From Clostridium sp. (GTDB lineage Bacteria > Bacillota > Clostridia > Lachnospirales > Lachnospiraceae): DNA of 30,504 nt. Each line of letters starts with the position of its first letter. The first letter of the stretch is position 1. Shown here piece by piece: positions 5,816 through 13,510 of the stretch. A program made the position numbers and the translations under genes. Under the pieces are notes generated by a model, which saw nothing but the letters and a program-made list of their open reading frames with translations, did no database searches and was not told where the DNA came from. The stretch spans positions 1 to 30,504 of the forward strand of contig SFNH01000012.1 in NCBI GenBank assembly GCA_004554205.1, written 5' to 3'.

Positions 5816-8281
5816 TTACGGGTCCACTTTTACCTTTTTCAAGTGCCAGATGTCCTTTACATACTCCTCGATGGTGCGGTCGGAGCTGAACTTTCCGCTG
5901 CAGGCGGTGTTTAACATTGCCGCCTTCGCCCACCACTTCTGATCGCGGTACGCCTCGTCGACACGCTTCTGGGCATCCGCGTACATGCGGAAGTCCTTCA
6001 GGATAAAGTAGGTGTCGGCGCGGTCGCTGCTCAAGGTGTTGAGCAGCGAGTTGTAAATATCGCGGAACAGCTCCGGGTCCTCCGGGGAGTAATAGCCGTT
6101 GATGAGCTGCATCAGCACACGGCGGATATCCTGGTCGCTGTTGAAGATCTGCATCGGATCATAGCTTCTGTCATGCTCCATGCGGATGATCTCATCGGAG
6201 GATGTGCCGAAGATAAAGGCATTCTCCTCGCCGACCTCCTCCACGATCTCCACATTGGCGCCGTCCATGGTGCCGATCGTCAGCGCGCCGTTTAACATGA
6301 ATTTCATGTTTCCGGTGCCGGATGCTTCCTTGCTCGCGGTGGATATCTGCTCGCTCACATCGGCTGCCGCAAAGATGATCTCGGCGTTGGATACCCGGTA
6401 GTCCTCGATGAATACGACCTTGATCTTGCCGTTTATGGACTTGTCATTGTTGATCACGTCCGCCACGGAATTGATCAGCTTGATCGTCAGCTTTGCGCGC
6501 TTGTAGCCTGCCGCCGCCTTTGCCCCGAAGATAAAGGTTCTTGGCACGATGTCGAGATTCGGGTTATCCTTGAGCTGATTGTACAGGTACATCACATGGA
6601 GGATGTTCATGAGCTGGCGCTTGTATTCATGGAGCCGCTTTACCTGCACGTCAAAGATGGAGTGCGGGTCGACGTCGATCCCGTTATGCTCCTTGATGTA
6701 TTTCGCAAGGCGCACCTTGTTCTGATACTTGATGTTCATAAACTCGTGCAGACACTTCTCATCATCCGCATACAGCTTTAACTTACTGATCGCGGACAGG
6801 TCGGTGATCCACGCGTCTCCGATCTTTGACGTCACCCAGTCCGCGAGAAGCGGATTTGCGTGCAGGAGGAAACGTCTCTGGGTGATGCCGTTTGTCTTGT
6901 TATTGAATTTCTCCGGCATCATCTGGTAGAAGTCCTTTAACTCCTGATTCTTTAAGATGTCCGTGTGAAGTCTTGCCACGCCGTTTACGGAGAAGCTGCC
7001 CACGATCGCCATGTGCGCCATCTTCACCTGACCGTCGTAGATGATCGCCATCTTTGCGATCTTATCCTGATTGCCCGGATACATCTGCTTGATCCTTTCA
7101 AGGAAGCGGCGGTTGATCTCCTCCACAATCTGGTAGATGCGCGGCAGGAGCCTTGAGAAAAGCTCAATCGGCCACTTCTCGAGCGCCTCCGCCATGATGG
7201 TGTGGTTGGTGTAGGCACAGGTCTTCGTAGTGACCTCCCACGCCTCATCCCACTCAAGGCCGTACTCGTCGAGCAGAATGCGCATAAGCTCCGCGACGGC
7301 GACGGTCGGGTGGGTATCGTTTAACTGAAATACATTCTTCTCATAAAACTTCCGGATATCGTCGTGCTTCTCCATGTACTTTGCAACCGCGCGCTGCACG
7401 CTTGCGGAGATGAAGAAGTACTGCTGCTTTAAGCGCAGCTCCTTTCCGGCATAGTGGTTGTCGTTGGGGTAGAGCACATCGCAGATGGTCTTTGCCAGGT
7501 TCTCCTGCTCCACCGCCTTCTGGTAGTCGCCCTTGTCGAAGGAGTCTAAGTTGAAGGTGTTGATCGGCTGCGCGTCCCAGATCCTTAAGGTGTTCACCAC
7601 ATTGTTGCCGTAGCCCACGATCGGGAGGTCGTAGGGAACCGCCATCACGGACTGGTAGCCCTCCTGGGTGAATTTCTCTCTCCCGTTCTCCCAGACAGTC
7701 TTGACATAGCCGCCAAATTTTACCTCGGTCGCATACTCGGGGCGGCGCACCTCAAAGGGGTTGCCGTCCTTTAACCAGTCGTCCGGGATCTCGATCTGAT
7801 AGCCATTCTCGATCTTCTGCTTGAACATCCCGTAATGGTAGCGGATACCGCAGCCGTACGCGGGATAGCCGAGCGTTGCGAGCGAGTCTAAAAAGCAGGC
7901 CGCCAGACGGCCGAGACCGCCGTTTCCGAGCGCCGCGTCGGGCTCCTGATCCTCGATCAGATTTAAGTTAAAGCCGAGCTCATCTAAGACCTCCTTCACC
8001 TCATCGCGCGCCATGATGTTGATGATATTGTTGCCGAGGGCGCGGCCCATCAGAAATTCCATGGACAGGTAGTACACGGTCTTTACGTCCTTCTTCTCAT
8101 ACTCCTTGTGGGTCGCGATCCACTCGTCGATGATGACGTCCTTCACCGCGTAGGAGACTGCCTGGAACACCTGCGCGGGCGTGGCCTCGTCGATCGTCCT
8201 GCGGAACAGGCTCTTCACGTTGTAGACAACGCTCTTTTTAAATGTCTCCCTGTCAAACCCCATCTTTGTCTCTGTTTTCAT
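5816..8281 (-). CDS. glgP: Glycogen/maltodextrin phosphorylase
   Basis: The 821-residue length is normal for bacterial glycogen phosphorylases (GT35). It releases glucose-1-phosphate from alpha-1,4-glucan using pyridoxal phosphate. Visible hallmarks are YYLSMEFLMGRALGNN, the DAALGNGGLGRLAACFLDS glucan/active-site block, QLNDTHPTVAVAELMRIL, VKRLHEYKRQLMNILH, and the PLP-lysine block EASGTGNMKFMLNGALTIG at about 650-670. The start at 8281 follows AGGAGGAAG. It lies only 30 nt behind ileS with no terminator between, so the two are probably co-transcribed. A strong terminator follows 15 nt after the stop. With glgC/glgD on the other strand at 13.5-15.9 kb, both synthesis and breakdown of glycogen are encoded here. 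Confidence 0.97.
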   Translation of the reverse strand: MKTETKMGFDRETFKKSVVYNVKSLFRRTIDEATPAQVFQAVSYAVKDVIIDEWIATHKEYEKKDVKTVYYLSMEFLMGRALGNNIINIMARDEVKEVLDELGFNLNLIEDQEPDAALGNGGLGRLAACFLDSLATLGYPAYGCGIRYHYGMFKQKIENGYQIEIPDDWLKDGNPFEVRRPEYATEVKFGGYVKTVWENGREKFTQEGYQSVMAVPYDLPIVGYGNNVVNTLRIWDAQPINTFNLDSFDKGDYQKAVEQENLAKTICDVLYPNDNHYAGKELRLKQQYFFISASVQRAVAKYMEKHDDIRKFYEKNVFQLNDTHPTVAVAELMRILLDEYGLEWDEAWEVTTKTCAYTNHTIMAEALEKWPIELFSRLLPRIYQIVEEINRRFLERIKQMYPGNQDKIAKMAIIYDGQVKMAHMAIVGSFSVNGVARLHTDILKNQELKDFYQMMPEKFNNKTNGITQRRFLLHANPLLADWVTSKIGDAWITDLSAISKLKLYADDEKCLHEFMNIKYQNKVRLAKYIKEHNGIDVDPHSIFDVQVKRLHEYKRQLMNILHVMYLYNQLKDNPNLDIVPRTFIFGAKAAAGYKRAKLTIKLINSVADVINNDKSINGKIKVVFIEDYRVSNAEIIFAAADVSEQISTASKEASGTGNMKFMLNGALTIGTMDGANVEIVEEVGEENAFIFGTSSDEIIRMEHDRSYDPMQIFNSDQDIRRVLMQLINGYYSPEDPELFRDIYNSLLNTLSSDRADTYFILKDFRMYADAQKRVDEAYRDQKWWAKAAMLNTACSGKFSSDRTIEEYVKDIWHLKKVKVDP

Positions 8282-8311
8282 ACCAGCTCTTCCTCCTCAT
8301 CCGCCGCGGGC

Positions 8312-11300
8312 TTAACCGCGGTCCTTCGTCTTCTCTACGCCTAACGTTCCATTCTCGCCGTTGATATTCCACTCTTTTTTGAAGCCTGCCGTTTCCTTAA
8401 GGAAAATATGCTCGGCAAGCACCTCCCGCTTTATGGTGTCAGCATATTTTTCCAGTATCTTTTCAAGCTTATCGTTTCCGTTCTGATAGACGTTGATATG
8501 GTCGGTGACTTCAAATCCGGCTTCCTTTCGCATGGTCTGGATCTTGCTCACGAGCTCGCGCACAAAGCCCTCCTCGATGAGCTCGGGCGTGAGCGCGGTA
8601 TCGAGAGCGACGGTCACATCGCCGTCGCTCTCGGAGACATAGCCTTCCGTCTGCGCCATATCGATCAGCAGGTCTTCCTCCTTAAGCACAACGGTCTCGC
8701 CGTCAAAGTCAAACGTTAGTGCGCCCTCCGCCTTTAAGGTGTCCATGGCGGCGTTGCCGTCCACCTCGGAAAGCGCCCTGCGGATATTGTTAAGCTGTCT
8801 GCCGTACTTCGGCCCCACGGTCTTTAGCTGTGGCTTAAAGCTGTAGGAGGTGAAGTTTCTCACGTCCTCCACGAACTCCACGCTCTTTACATTGAGCTCA
8901 TCCTCGATGATCTCGATGTAGAAGTCGGACAGGTCATGATCCGCCTTCACATACATCTTTCCGATCGGCTGGCGGTTCTTTAAGTTTGCCGTATTTCTTG
9001 CGGCGCGGCCGAGCACGACTACCTTTAACACCTCATCCATGTCCGCCTCGAGCTGCCTGTCAATGTGCAACTCATCCACCGGCGGGAAGTCGCAGAGGTG
9101 TACGCTCTCGGGCGCGTTCCTGTCGATGCTTCTTACCAGATTCTGGTAAATTTCCTCGGTCATGAACGGGATCATCGGAGCCGCCGCCTTCGCCACAGTC
9201 ACCAGGGCGGTGTAGAGTGTCATGTAGGCATTCACCTTATCCTGCTCCATGCCCTTCGCCCAGAAGCGCTCGCGGCTCCTGCGCACATACCAGTTGCTCA
9301 AGTCGTCCACGAACTCCTGGAGCGCTCTCGCCGCCTCGGGAATCCGGTAATTCGCCAGATTCTCATCGACCGCCTTCACCATGGAATTCATCTTGGACAG
9401 GATCCACCGATCCATCACCGTGAGCTTATCGTACTCAAGCGAATGCTTTGTCGCGTCAAAATCATCAATATTCGCGTACAGCACAAAAAATGCGTAGGTA
9501 TTCCAGAGCGTTCCCATGAACTTTCGCTGGCCCTCCTCTACGGCTTTTCCGTGGAAGCGGTTCGGAAGCCACGGGGCGCTGTTGATGTAGAAGTACCAGC
9601 GGATCGCGTCCGCGCCGTAAGTGGCCAGCGCCTCAAACGGGTCTACCGCGTTGCCCTTGGATTTACTCATCTTCTGCCCGTTTTCGTCCTGCACATGGCC
9701 CAGCACGATGACATTTTTATAGGGCGCCCTGTTAAAGATCAGCGTGGAGATCGCAAGCAGGGAGTAAAACCATCCTCTCGTCTGATCCACCGCCTCGGAG
9801 ATGAAATCGGCCGGGAACTGCTGCTCAAATAATTCTTTGTTCTCAAACGGATAGTGATGCTGCGCAAACGGCATGGAGCCTGAGTCGAACCAGCAGTCGA
9901 TCACCTCGGGGACGCGCTTCATCTGCCTGCCGCACTCCGGGCAGGTGATGGTCACGTTGTCGATGAACGGGCGGTGAAGCTCGATATCATCGGGGCAGTC
10001 GGGAGACATTTTTTTGAGTTCCTCAATGCTTCCGACACAGTGCTGCTTCCCGCACTCGCACTCCCAGATATTTAAGGGGGTGCCCCAGTAGCGGTTGCGG
10101 CTCACGCCCCAGTCCTGGACATTCTCCAGCCAGTCCCCGAAGCGGCCCTTGCCGATGCTCTCGGGAATCCAGTTGATGGTATTGTTGTTGCGGATCAAGT
10201 CGTCCTTCACCGCGGTCATCTTGATAAACCAGGATTCACGCGCATAGTAGATGAGCGGGGTGTCGCACCGCCAGCAGTGCGGATAGCTGTGCTCAAAATT
10301 CGGCGCGGAGAATAAAAGTCCCTTCTCGTCGAGCGCCTTTAACACAAGCGGATCCGCTTTCTTCACAAAGGTTCCCGCCCAGGGGGTCTCGCCTGTCATC
10401 TCGCCCCTGGCGTCAACGAGCTGCACAAAGGGAAGATCGTATCTTCTTCCGACCTTGGAGTCGTCCTCGCCGAACGCCGGCGCGATGTGCACGACGCCGG
10501 TGCCGTCGGTCAGCGTGACATAGGGGTCGCATACGACATAAAACGCCTTTTTCTTCTGCTTCTCACAAATTTGAACGGCATAGTCAAAGAGGGGCTCGTA
10601 CTCCTTATACTCGAGGTCTTTGCCTTTAAATCGCTCAAGGACGGTATAGTCCCCCTCAAGAACCGTCTCACAGAGCGCCTCCGCCAGATAGTAGGTGTAA
10701 TCGCCGTTTTTTACCTTTACATACGCCTCGTCCGGGTTTACGCAGAGCGCCACGTTTGACGGGAGCGTCCACGGCGTAGTTGTCCATGCCAGAATGTAGG
10801 CGTCCTCGCCCTTTACCTTGAAGCGGGCGATGGCGGAGCGCTCTTTCACGTCCTTGTAGCCCTGCGCCACCTCGTGGGAGGAAAGCGGGGTCCCGCAGCG
10901 CGGACAGTAGGGGACGATCTTAAAACCCTTGTAGAGCAGCCCCTTCTCCCAGATCTGCTTTAATGCCCACCACTCGGACTCGATGAAGTCGTTGTGGTAG
11001 GTGACGTAAGGGTGCTCCATATCCGCCCAGAAGCCGACGGTGGCGGAGAAATCTTCCCACATACCCTTGTACTTCCACACGCTCTCCTTGCAGTGCCCGA
11101 TAAACGGCTCGAGCCCGTACTGCTCGATCTGCTCCTTGCCGTCTAAGCCGAGCATCTTCTCGACCTCAAGCTCCACCGGAAGCCCGTGGGTGTCCCAGCC
11201 TGCTTTGCGCGGCACCATGTAACCTTTCATGGTGCGGTACCGCGGGATCATGTCCTTGATAACGCGGGTCAGAACATGGCCGATATGGGGCTTTCCGTTC

Positions 11301-11449
11301 GCGGTGGGCGGCCCGTCGTAGAATGTGTAGGTCGGACCCTCCTTCCTGGAATCCATGCTCTTTTGGAAGATGTGGTTATCGTCCCAGAACTTTTCCACCT
11401 TCTTCTCGCGCTCTACGAAATTGAGATCGGCAGGTACTTTCTCGTACAT
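8312..11449 (-). CDS. ileS: Isoleucyl-tRNA synthetase, long (eukaryote-like, IleS2-type) form
   Basis: This 1045-residue class I synthetase charges tRNA-Ile. The HIGH motif is PHIGH at 54-58 (GKPHIGHVLTRVIKD), and the KMSKS loop is GQKMSKSKGNAVDP near residue 600. The editing domain lies between them (for example AWTTTPWTLPSNVAL). Zn-type Cys clusters are seen in YCPRCGTPLSSHE and WECECGKQHC. The GKPHIGH/GWDTHGLPVE context and the length over 1000 residues are typical of the second IleRS type, which is known to be less sensitive to mupirocin; this is family knowledge, not tested. GGAGGA precedes the ATG, and a perfect promoter lies only about 60 nt upstream, without room for a T-box leader. 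glgP follows. Confidence 0.97.
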   Translation of the reverse strand: MYEKVPADLNFVEREKKVEKFWDDNHIFQKSMDSRKEGPTYTFYDGPPTANGKPHIGHVLTRVIKDMIPRYRTMKGYMVPRKAGWDTHGLPVELEVEKMLGLDGKEQIEQYGLEPFIGHCKESVWKYKGMWEDFSATVGFWADMEHPYVTYHNDFIESEWWALKQIWEKGLLYKGFKIVPYCPRCGTPLSSHEVAQGYKDVKERSAIARFKVKGEDAYILAWTTTPWTLPSNVALCVNPDEAYVKVKNGDYTYYLAEALCETVLEGDYTVLERFKGKDLEYKEYEPLFDYAVQICEKQKKKAFYVVCDPYVTLTDGTGVVHIAPAFGEDDSKVGRRYDLPFVQLVDARGEMTGETPWAGTFVKKADPLVLKALDEKGLLFSAPNFEHSYPHCWRCDTPLIYYARESWFIKMTAVKDDLIRNNNTINWIPESIGKGRFGDWLENVQDWGVSRNRYWGTPLNIWECECGKQHCVGSIEELKKMSPDCPDDIELHRPFIDNVTITCPECGRQMKRVPEVIDCWFDSGSMPFAQHHYPFENKELFEQQFPADFISEAVDQTRGWFYSLLAISTLIFNRAPYKNVIVLGHVQDENGQKMSKSKGNAVDPFEALATYGADAIRWYFYINSAPWLPNRFHGKAVEEGQRKFMGTLWNTYAFFVLYANIDDFDATKHSLEYDKLTVMDRWILSKMNSMVKAVDENLANYRIPEAARALQEFVDDLSNWYVRRSRERFWAKGMEQDKVNAYMTLYTALVTVAKAAAPMIPFMTEEIYQNLVRSIDRNAPESVHLCDFPPVDELHIDRQLEADMDEVLKVVVLGRAARNTANLKNRQPIGKMYVKADHDLSDFYIEIIEDELNVKSVEFVEDVRNFTSYSFKPQLKTVGPKYGRQLNNIRRALSEVDGNAAMDTLKAEGALTFDFDGETVVLKEEDLLIDMAQTEGYVSESDGDVTVALDTALTPELIEEGFVRELVSKIQTMRKEAGFEVTDHINVYQNGNDKLEKILEKYADTIKREVLAEHIFLKETAGFKKEWNINGENGTLGVEKTKDRG

Positions 11450-11508
11450 GACTTTTCTTCCTCCATTCTGGTTTGTCCCGTCTGCAGCCTGGGCGCTAAT
11501 CTTTTCTG

Positions 11509-11537
11509 ATTATATTGAGAGAATCAGGAAATGTCAA
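11509..11537 (-). promoter_or_regulatory. Consensus SigA promoter of ileS-glgP
   Basis: TTGACA (11532-11537) and TATAAT (11509-11514) with a 17-bp spacer on the minus strand match the consensus perfectly. The leader to the ATG at 11449 is only about 55 nt and contains AATGGAGGAAG as the ribosome-binding site. Confidence 0.9.
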
Positions 11538-11580
11538 GTTGTTATTTTTTTGTCAATCCCGTCAGGCGCTTGAGTTTCAC

Positions 11581-11657
11581 GCTTTTGTTCGGTCGCCGGC
11601 GGCGAATTCACGTTTGTTCGGTCGCGGGCGGGGTTTCCGCTTTTGTTCGGTCGCCGG
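11581..11657. repeat. Three copies of a GTTCGGTCGC repeat at exact 29-nt period
   Basis: The core TTTGTTCGGTCGC occurs at 11584-11596, 11613-11625 and 11642-11654, so starts are 29 and 29 nt apart. Copies 1 and 3 share a longer unit (GCTTTTGTTCGGTCGCCGG), while copy 2 differs by a few bases. The sequence between cores is less conserved. Constant spacing suggests a local tandem duplication or an array of binding sites. Confidence 0.85.
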
Positions 11658-11699
11658 ATGTAATGCTTTTTTTCACAAGTTCAAAAAAGCATTCACCGG
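11654..11699. repeat. Long imperfect palindrome (hairpin)
   Basis: AATGCTTTTTT and AAAAAAGCATT (11662-11672 / 11683-11693) are exact complements around a 10-nt loop. The stem extends outward through TG/CA and CCGG/CCGG with two single-base bulges, giving 17 pairs. The U-runs are inside the stem, so it does not look like a normal terminator for either strand. Confidence 0.7.
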
Positions 11700-11700
11700 T

Positions 11701-11738
11701 CTCCCTCACAGTATGGTTTACATAACGCTCCCTCACAG
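11701..11738. repeat. Two copies of CTCCCTCACAG, 27 nt apart
   Basis: Copies lie at 11701-11711 and 11728-11738. A similar string, CCCTCACAGT followed by a pyrimidine-G-G-T-T-T stretch, occurs again after pncB at about 13369-13386, so both flanks of pncB carry related sequence. Confidence 0.6.
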
Positions 11739-11762
11739 CTGGGCAGTATCAGCCGCAAGGTA

Positions 11763-11805
11763 CCGGAAGACAGCCCCGGTGACGATAGCGATATTGTCTT
11801 TCCGG
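11763..11805 (+). terminator. Terminator-like hairpin upstream of pncB
   Basis: CCGGAAGACA pairs with TGTCTTTCCGG (one bulged base) around a loop of about 22 nt, followed on the plus strand by GTTGTTTTTTC. No plus-strand gene lies before it. It could therefore be an attenuator of a longer pncB leader or a relic, and the U-tract overlaps the -35 box of the predicted pncB promoter. Confidence 0.5.
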
Positions 11806-11806
11806 G

Positions 11807-11835
11807 TTGTTTTTTCATTTTAATAATGATATGAT
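11807..11835 (+). promoter_or_regulatory. Candidate promoter of pncB
   Basis: TTGTTT (11807-11812), a 17-bp spacer and TATGAT (11830-11835) lie about 44 nt before the ATG at 11879. Confidence 0.55.
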
Positions 11836-11878
11836 GACAGCATCAGAATTTCCAATCCACCAATAAGGAGGAAGCGCC

Positions 11879-13339
11879 ATGAGCGAACGAAACCTGACTC
11901 TACTGACCGACCTCTACGAGCTGACGATGATGCAGGGATACTTTAAAGAGAAGGACGCCAACGAAACCGTTATCTTCGACGCATTTTACCGGAACAATCC
12001 GGCGGGAGGCGGCTACGCCGTCTGCGCGGGTCTCGCCCAGGTGATCGATTATGTGAAAAACCTGCATTTTGATGAGGAGGACGTCGCCTACCTGCGCTCG
12101 ACAGGATTATTTGGGGAAGACTTCCTTAAGTATCTGGGAGATTTCCGCTTCACGGGCGACATCTGGGCAGTCCCGGAGGGAAGCGTGATCTTCCCGCGCG
12201 AGCCGCTCGTCAAGGTCATCGCGCCCATCATGGAGGCGCAGCTCATTGAGACGGCGCTCTTAAATATCATCAACCATCAGTCGCTGATCGCCACCAAGGC
12301 GTCACGGGTCGTCTACGCGGCGCAGGGCGACGGAGTCATGGAATTCGGTTTGAGGCGGGCGCAGGGGCCGGACGCCGGCATCTACGGCGCGCGGGCCGCG
12401 ATGATCGGCGGCTGTGTCGGCACCTCGAACGTGCTCTGCGGCAAGCTGTTTGACGTTCCAGTCAAGGGCACACACGCCCATAGCTGGATCATGAGCTTCC
12501 CGGATGAGCTGACCGCCTTCCGCACCTACGCAAAGCTCTACCCGACTGCCTGCATCCTCTTAGTCGATACCTACGACACCTTAAACTCCGGCGTCCCAAA
12601 CGCCATCCGGGTGTTTACGGAAATGAGAGAGGCGGGCATTCCGCTGACCTTCTACGGTATCCGCTTAGACAGCGGCGATCTCGCCTACCTTTCCAAGAAA
12701 GCAAAGAAGATGCTTGACGCCGCCGGATTTTCGGACGCCATCATCTCCGCCTCAAACGACCTCGATGAGAACCTGATCAGCTCCTTAAAGCAGCAGGGCG
12801 CGGCGATCAATTCCTGGGGCGTCGGCACCCACATGATCACCTCAAAGGACGCTCCCTCCTTCGGCGGCGTGTACAAGCTCGCCGCGATCCGCGACAGGAA
12901 GACAGGCGACTTCATTCCGAAGATCAAGCTCTCGGAGAATGCGGAGAAGATCACCAATCCGGGCAATAAGACGATCCGCCGGATCTATGATAAGGAAAGC
13001 GGAAAAATCATCGCCGATCTGATCTGCCTTGTCGACGAGACATACGACACTGAAAACTCCCTCCTGCTCTTCGATCCCATCGAGACCTGGAAAAAGACCC
13101 ACCTCGCCCCGGGCAGCTACACCATGCGGGAGATGCTCGTTCCTGTCTTCAGAGGCGGAAACTGCGTCTATGAGTCCCCGAAAGTCATGGATATCCGGGA
13201 ATACTGCAAAAAAGAGCTCTCCACCCTGTGGGAGGAATCCCTGCGCCTGGAATTCCCGCACACGGTCCATGTGGATCTCTCGGACGCGCTGTGGCGTATG
13301 AAGAACCGGCTCTTAGACAGCTATCATTATGACGGCTGA
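11879..13339 (+). CDS. pncB: Nicotinate phosphoribosyltransferase
   Basis: This 486-residue enzyme converts nicotinate and PRPP to nicotinate mononucleotide in the NAD salvage (Preiss-Handler) pathway, in the cytoplasm. The N-terminus LLTDLYELTMMQGYF is the family signature. EFGLRRAQGPDAGIYGARAA and the KGTHAHSWIMSFPDE block (about residues 195-209, including the His region tied to ATP-driven activation in the family) follow. GIRLDSGDLAYLSKK carries the phosphate-binding segment. The length fits the long bacterial form. An AAGGAGG ribosome-binding site lies 9 nt before the ATG. The gene stands alone, between the repeat-rich region and glgC. I see no NiaR-like operator that I could name with confidence. 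Confidence 0.95.
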   Translation: MSERNLTLLTDLYELTMMQGYFKEKDANETVIFDAFYRNNPAGGGYAVCAGLAQVIDYVKNLHFDEEDVAYLRSTGLFGEDFLKYLGDFRFTGDIWAVPEGSVIFPREPLVKVIAPIMEAQLIETALLNIINHQSLIATKASRVVYAAQGDGVMEFGLRRAQGPDAGIYGARAAMIGGCVGTSNVLCGKLFDVPVKGTHAHSWIMSFPDELTAFRTYAKLYPTACILLVDTYDTLNSGVPNAIRVFTEMREAGIPLTFYGIRLDSGDLAYLSKKAKKMLDAAGFSDAIISASNDLDENLISSLKQQGAAINSWGVGTHMITSKDAPSFGGVYKLAAIRDRKTGDFIPKIKLSENAEKITNPGNKTIRRIYDKESGKIIADLICLVDETYDTENSLLLFDPIETWKKTHLAPGSYTMREMLVPVFRGGNCVYESPKVMDIREYCKKELSTLWEESLRLEFPHTVHVDLSDALWRMKNRLLDSYHYDG

Positions 13340-13353
13340 CATAGCAGCTCTCT

Positions 13354-13382
13354 CGTAACTGTTCAGTACCCTCACAGTTACG
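13354..13382. repeat. Short palindromic element between pncB and glgC
   Basis: CGTAACTGT (13354-13362) and ACAGTTACG (13374-13382) are exact complements around an 11-nt loop, 14 nt after the pncB stop. No good U-run follows, so a terminator role is weak. It may be a dispersed palindromic repeat, since related CCCTCACAGT sequence lies upstream of pncB. Confidence 0.65.
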
Positions 13383-13448
13383 GTTTCTCAATAATAGTTA
13401 CCAAAAATTCCCTCTGTTTTTTATACATTATTTTTCACAAAACATCTG

Positions 13449-13475
13449 TTGTAAATTTACTTTTTATGGTACAAT
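13449..13475 (+). promoter_or_regulatory. Candidate promoter of glgC-glgD
   Basis: TACAAT (13470-13475) is preceded by TGG (extended -10), with TTGTAA (13449-13454) at a short 15-bp spacing. The ATG at 13511 follows a GGGGGA ribosome-binding site. Confidence 0.55.
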
Positions 13476-13510
13476 TTTAACATAAGTATAAAAACAGGGG
13501 GAAGTTTATT

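Larger units (their letters stand above)
11450..11878. other. Divergent intergenic region between ileS and pncB (429 bp, no credible gene)
   Basis: It holds the ileS promoter (11509-11537), a second TTGACA-like hexamer at 11551-11556, three spaced repeats (11581-11657), a long imperfect palindrome (11654-11699), two CTCCCTCACAG copies (11701-11738), a plus-strand hairpin (11763-11805) and a pncB promoter (11807-11835). Short open frames here follow the repeats and look spurious. Confidence 0.8.

Noticed and set aside
11581..11657. CRISPR array
   Set aside because: The repeated core is only 13-19 nt, the intervening sequence is only 10-16 nt, there are just three copies and no cas genes.
11740..11780. 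T-box motif near GGTACC in front of ileS
   Set aside because: The match is limited to a few bases, and the strong ileS promoter lies downstream of it, so it would not be in the transcript.
11509..11830. Plus-strand short open frames rich in Arg and Ser-Pro in the ileS-pncB spacer
   Set aside because: They follow the 29-nt repeats, lack ribosome-binding sites and have no family-like sequence.
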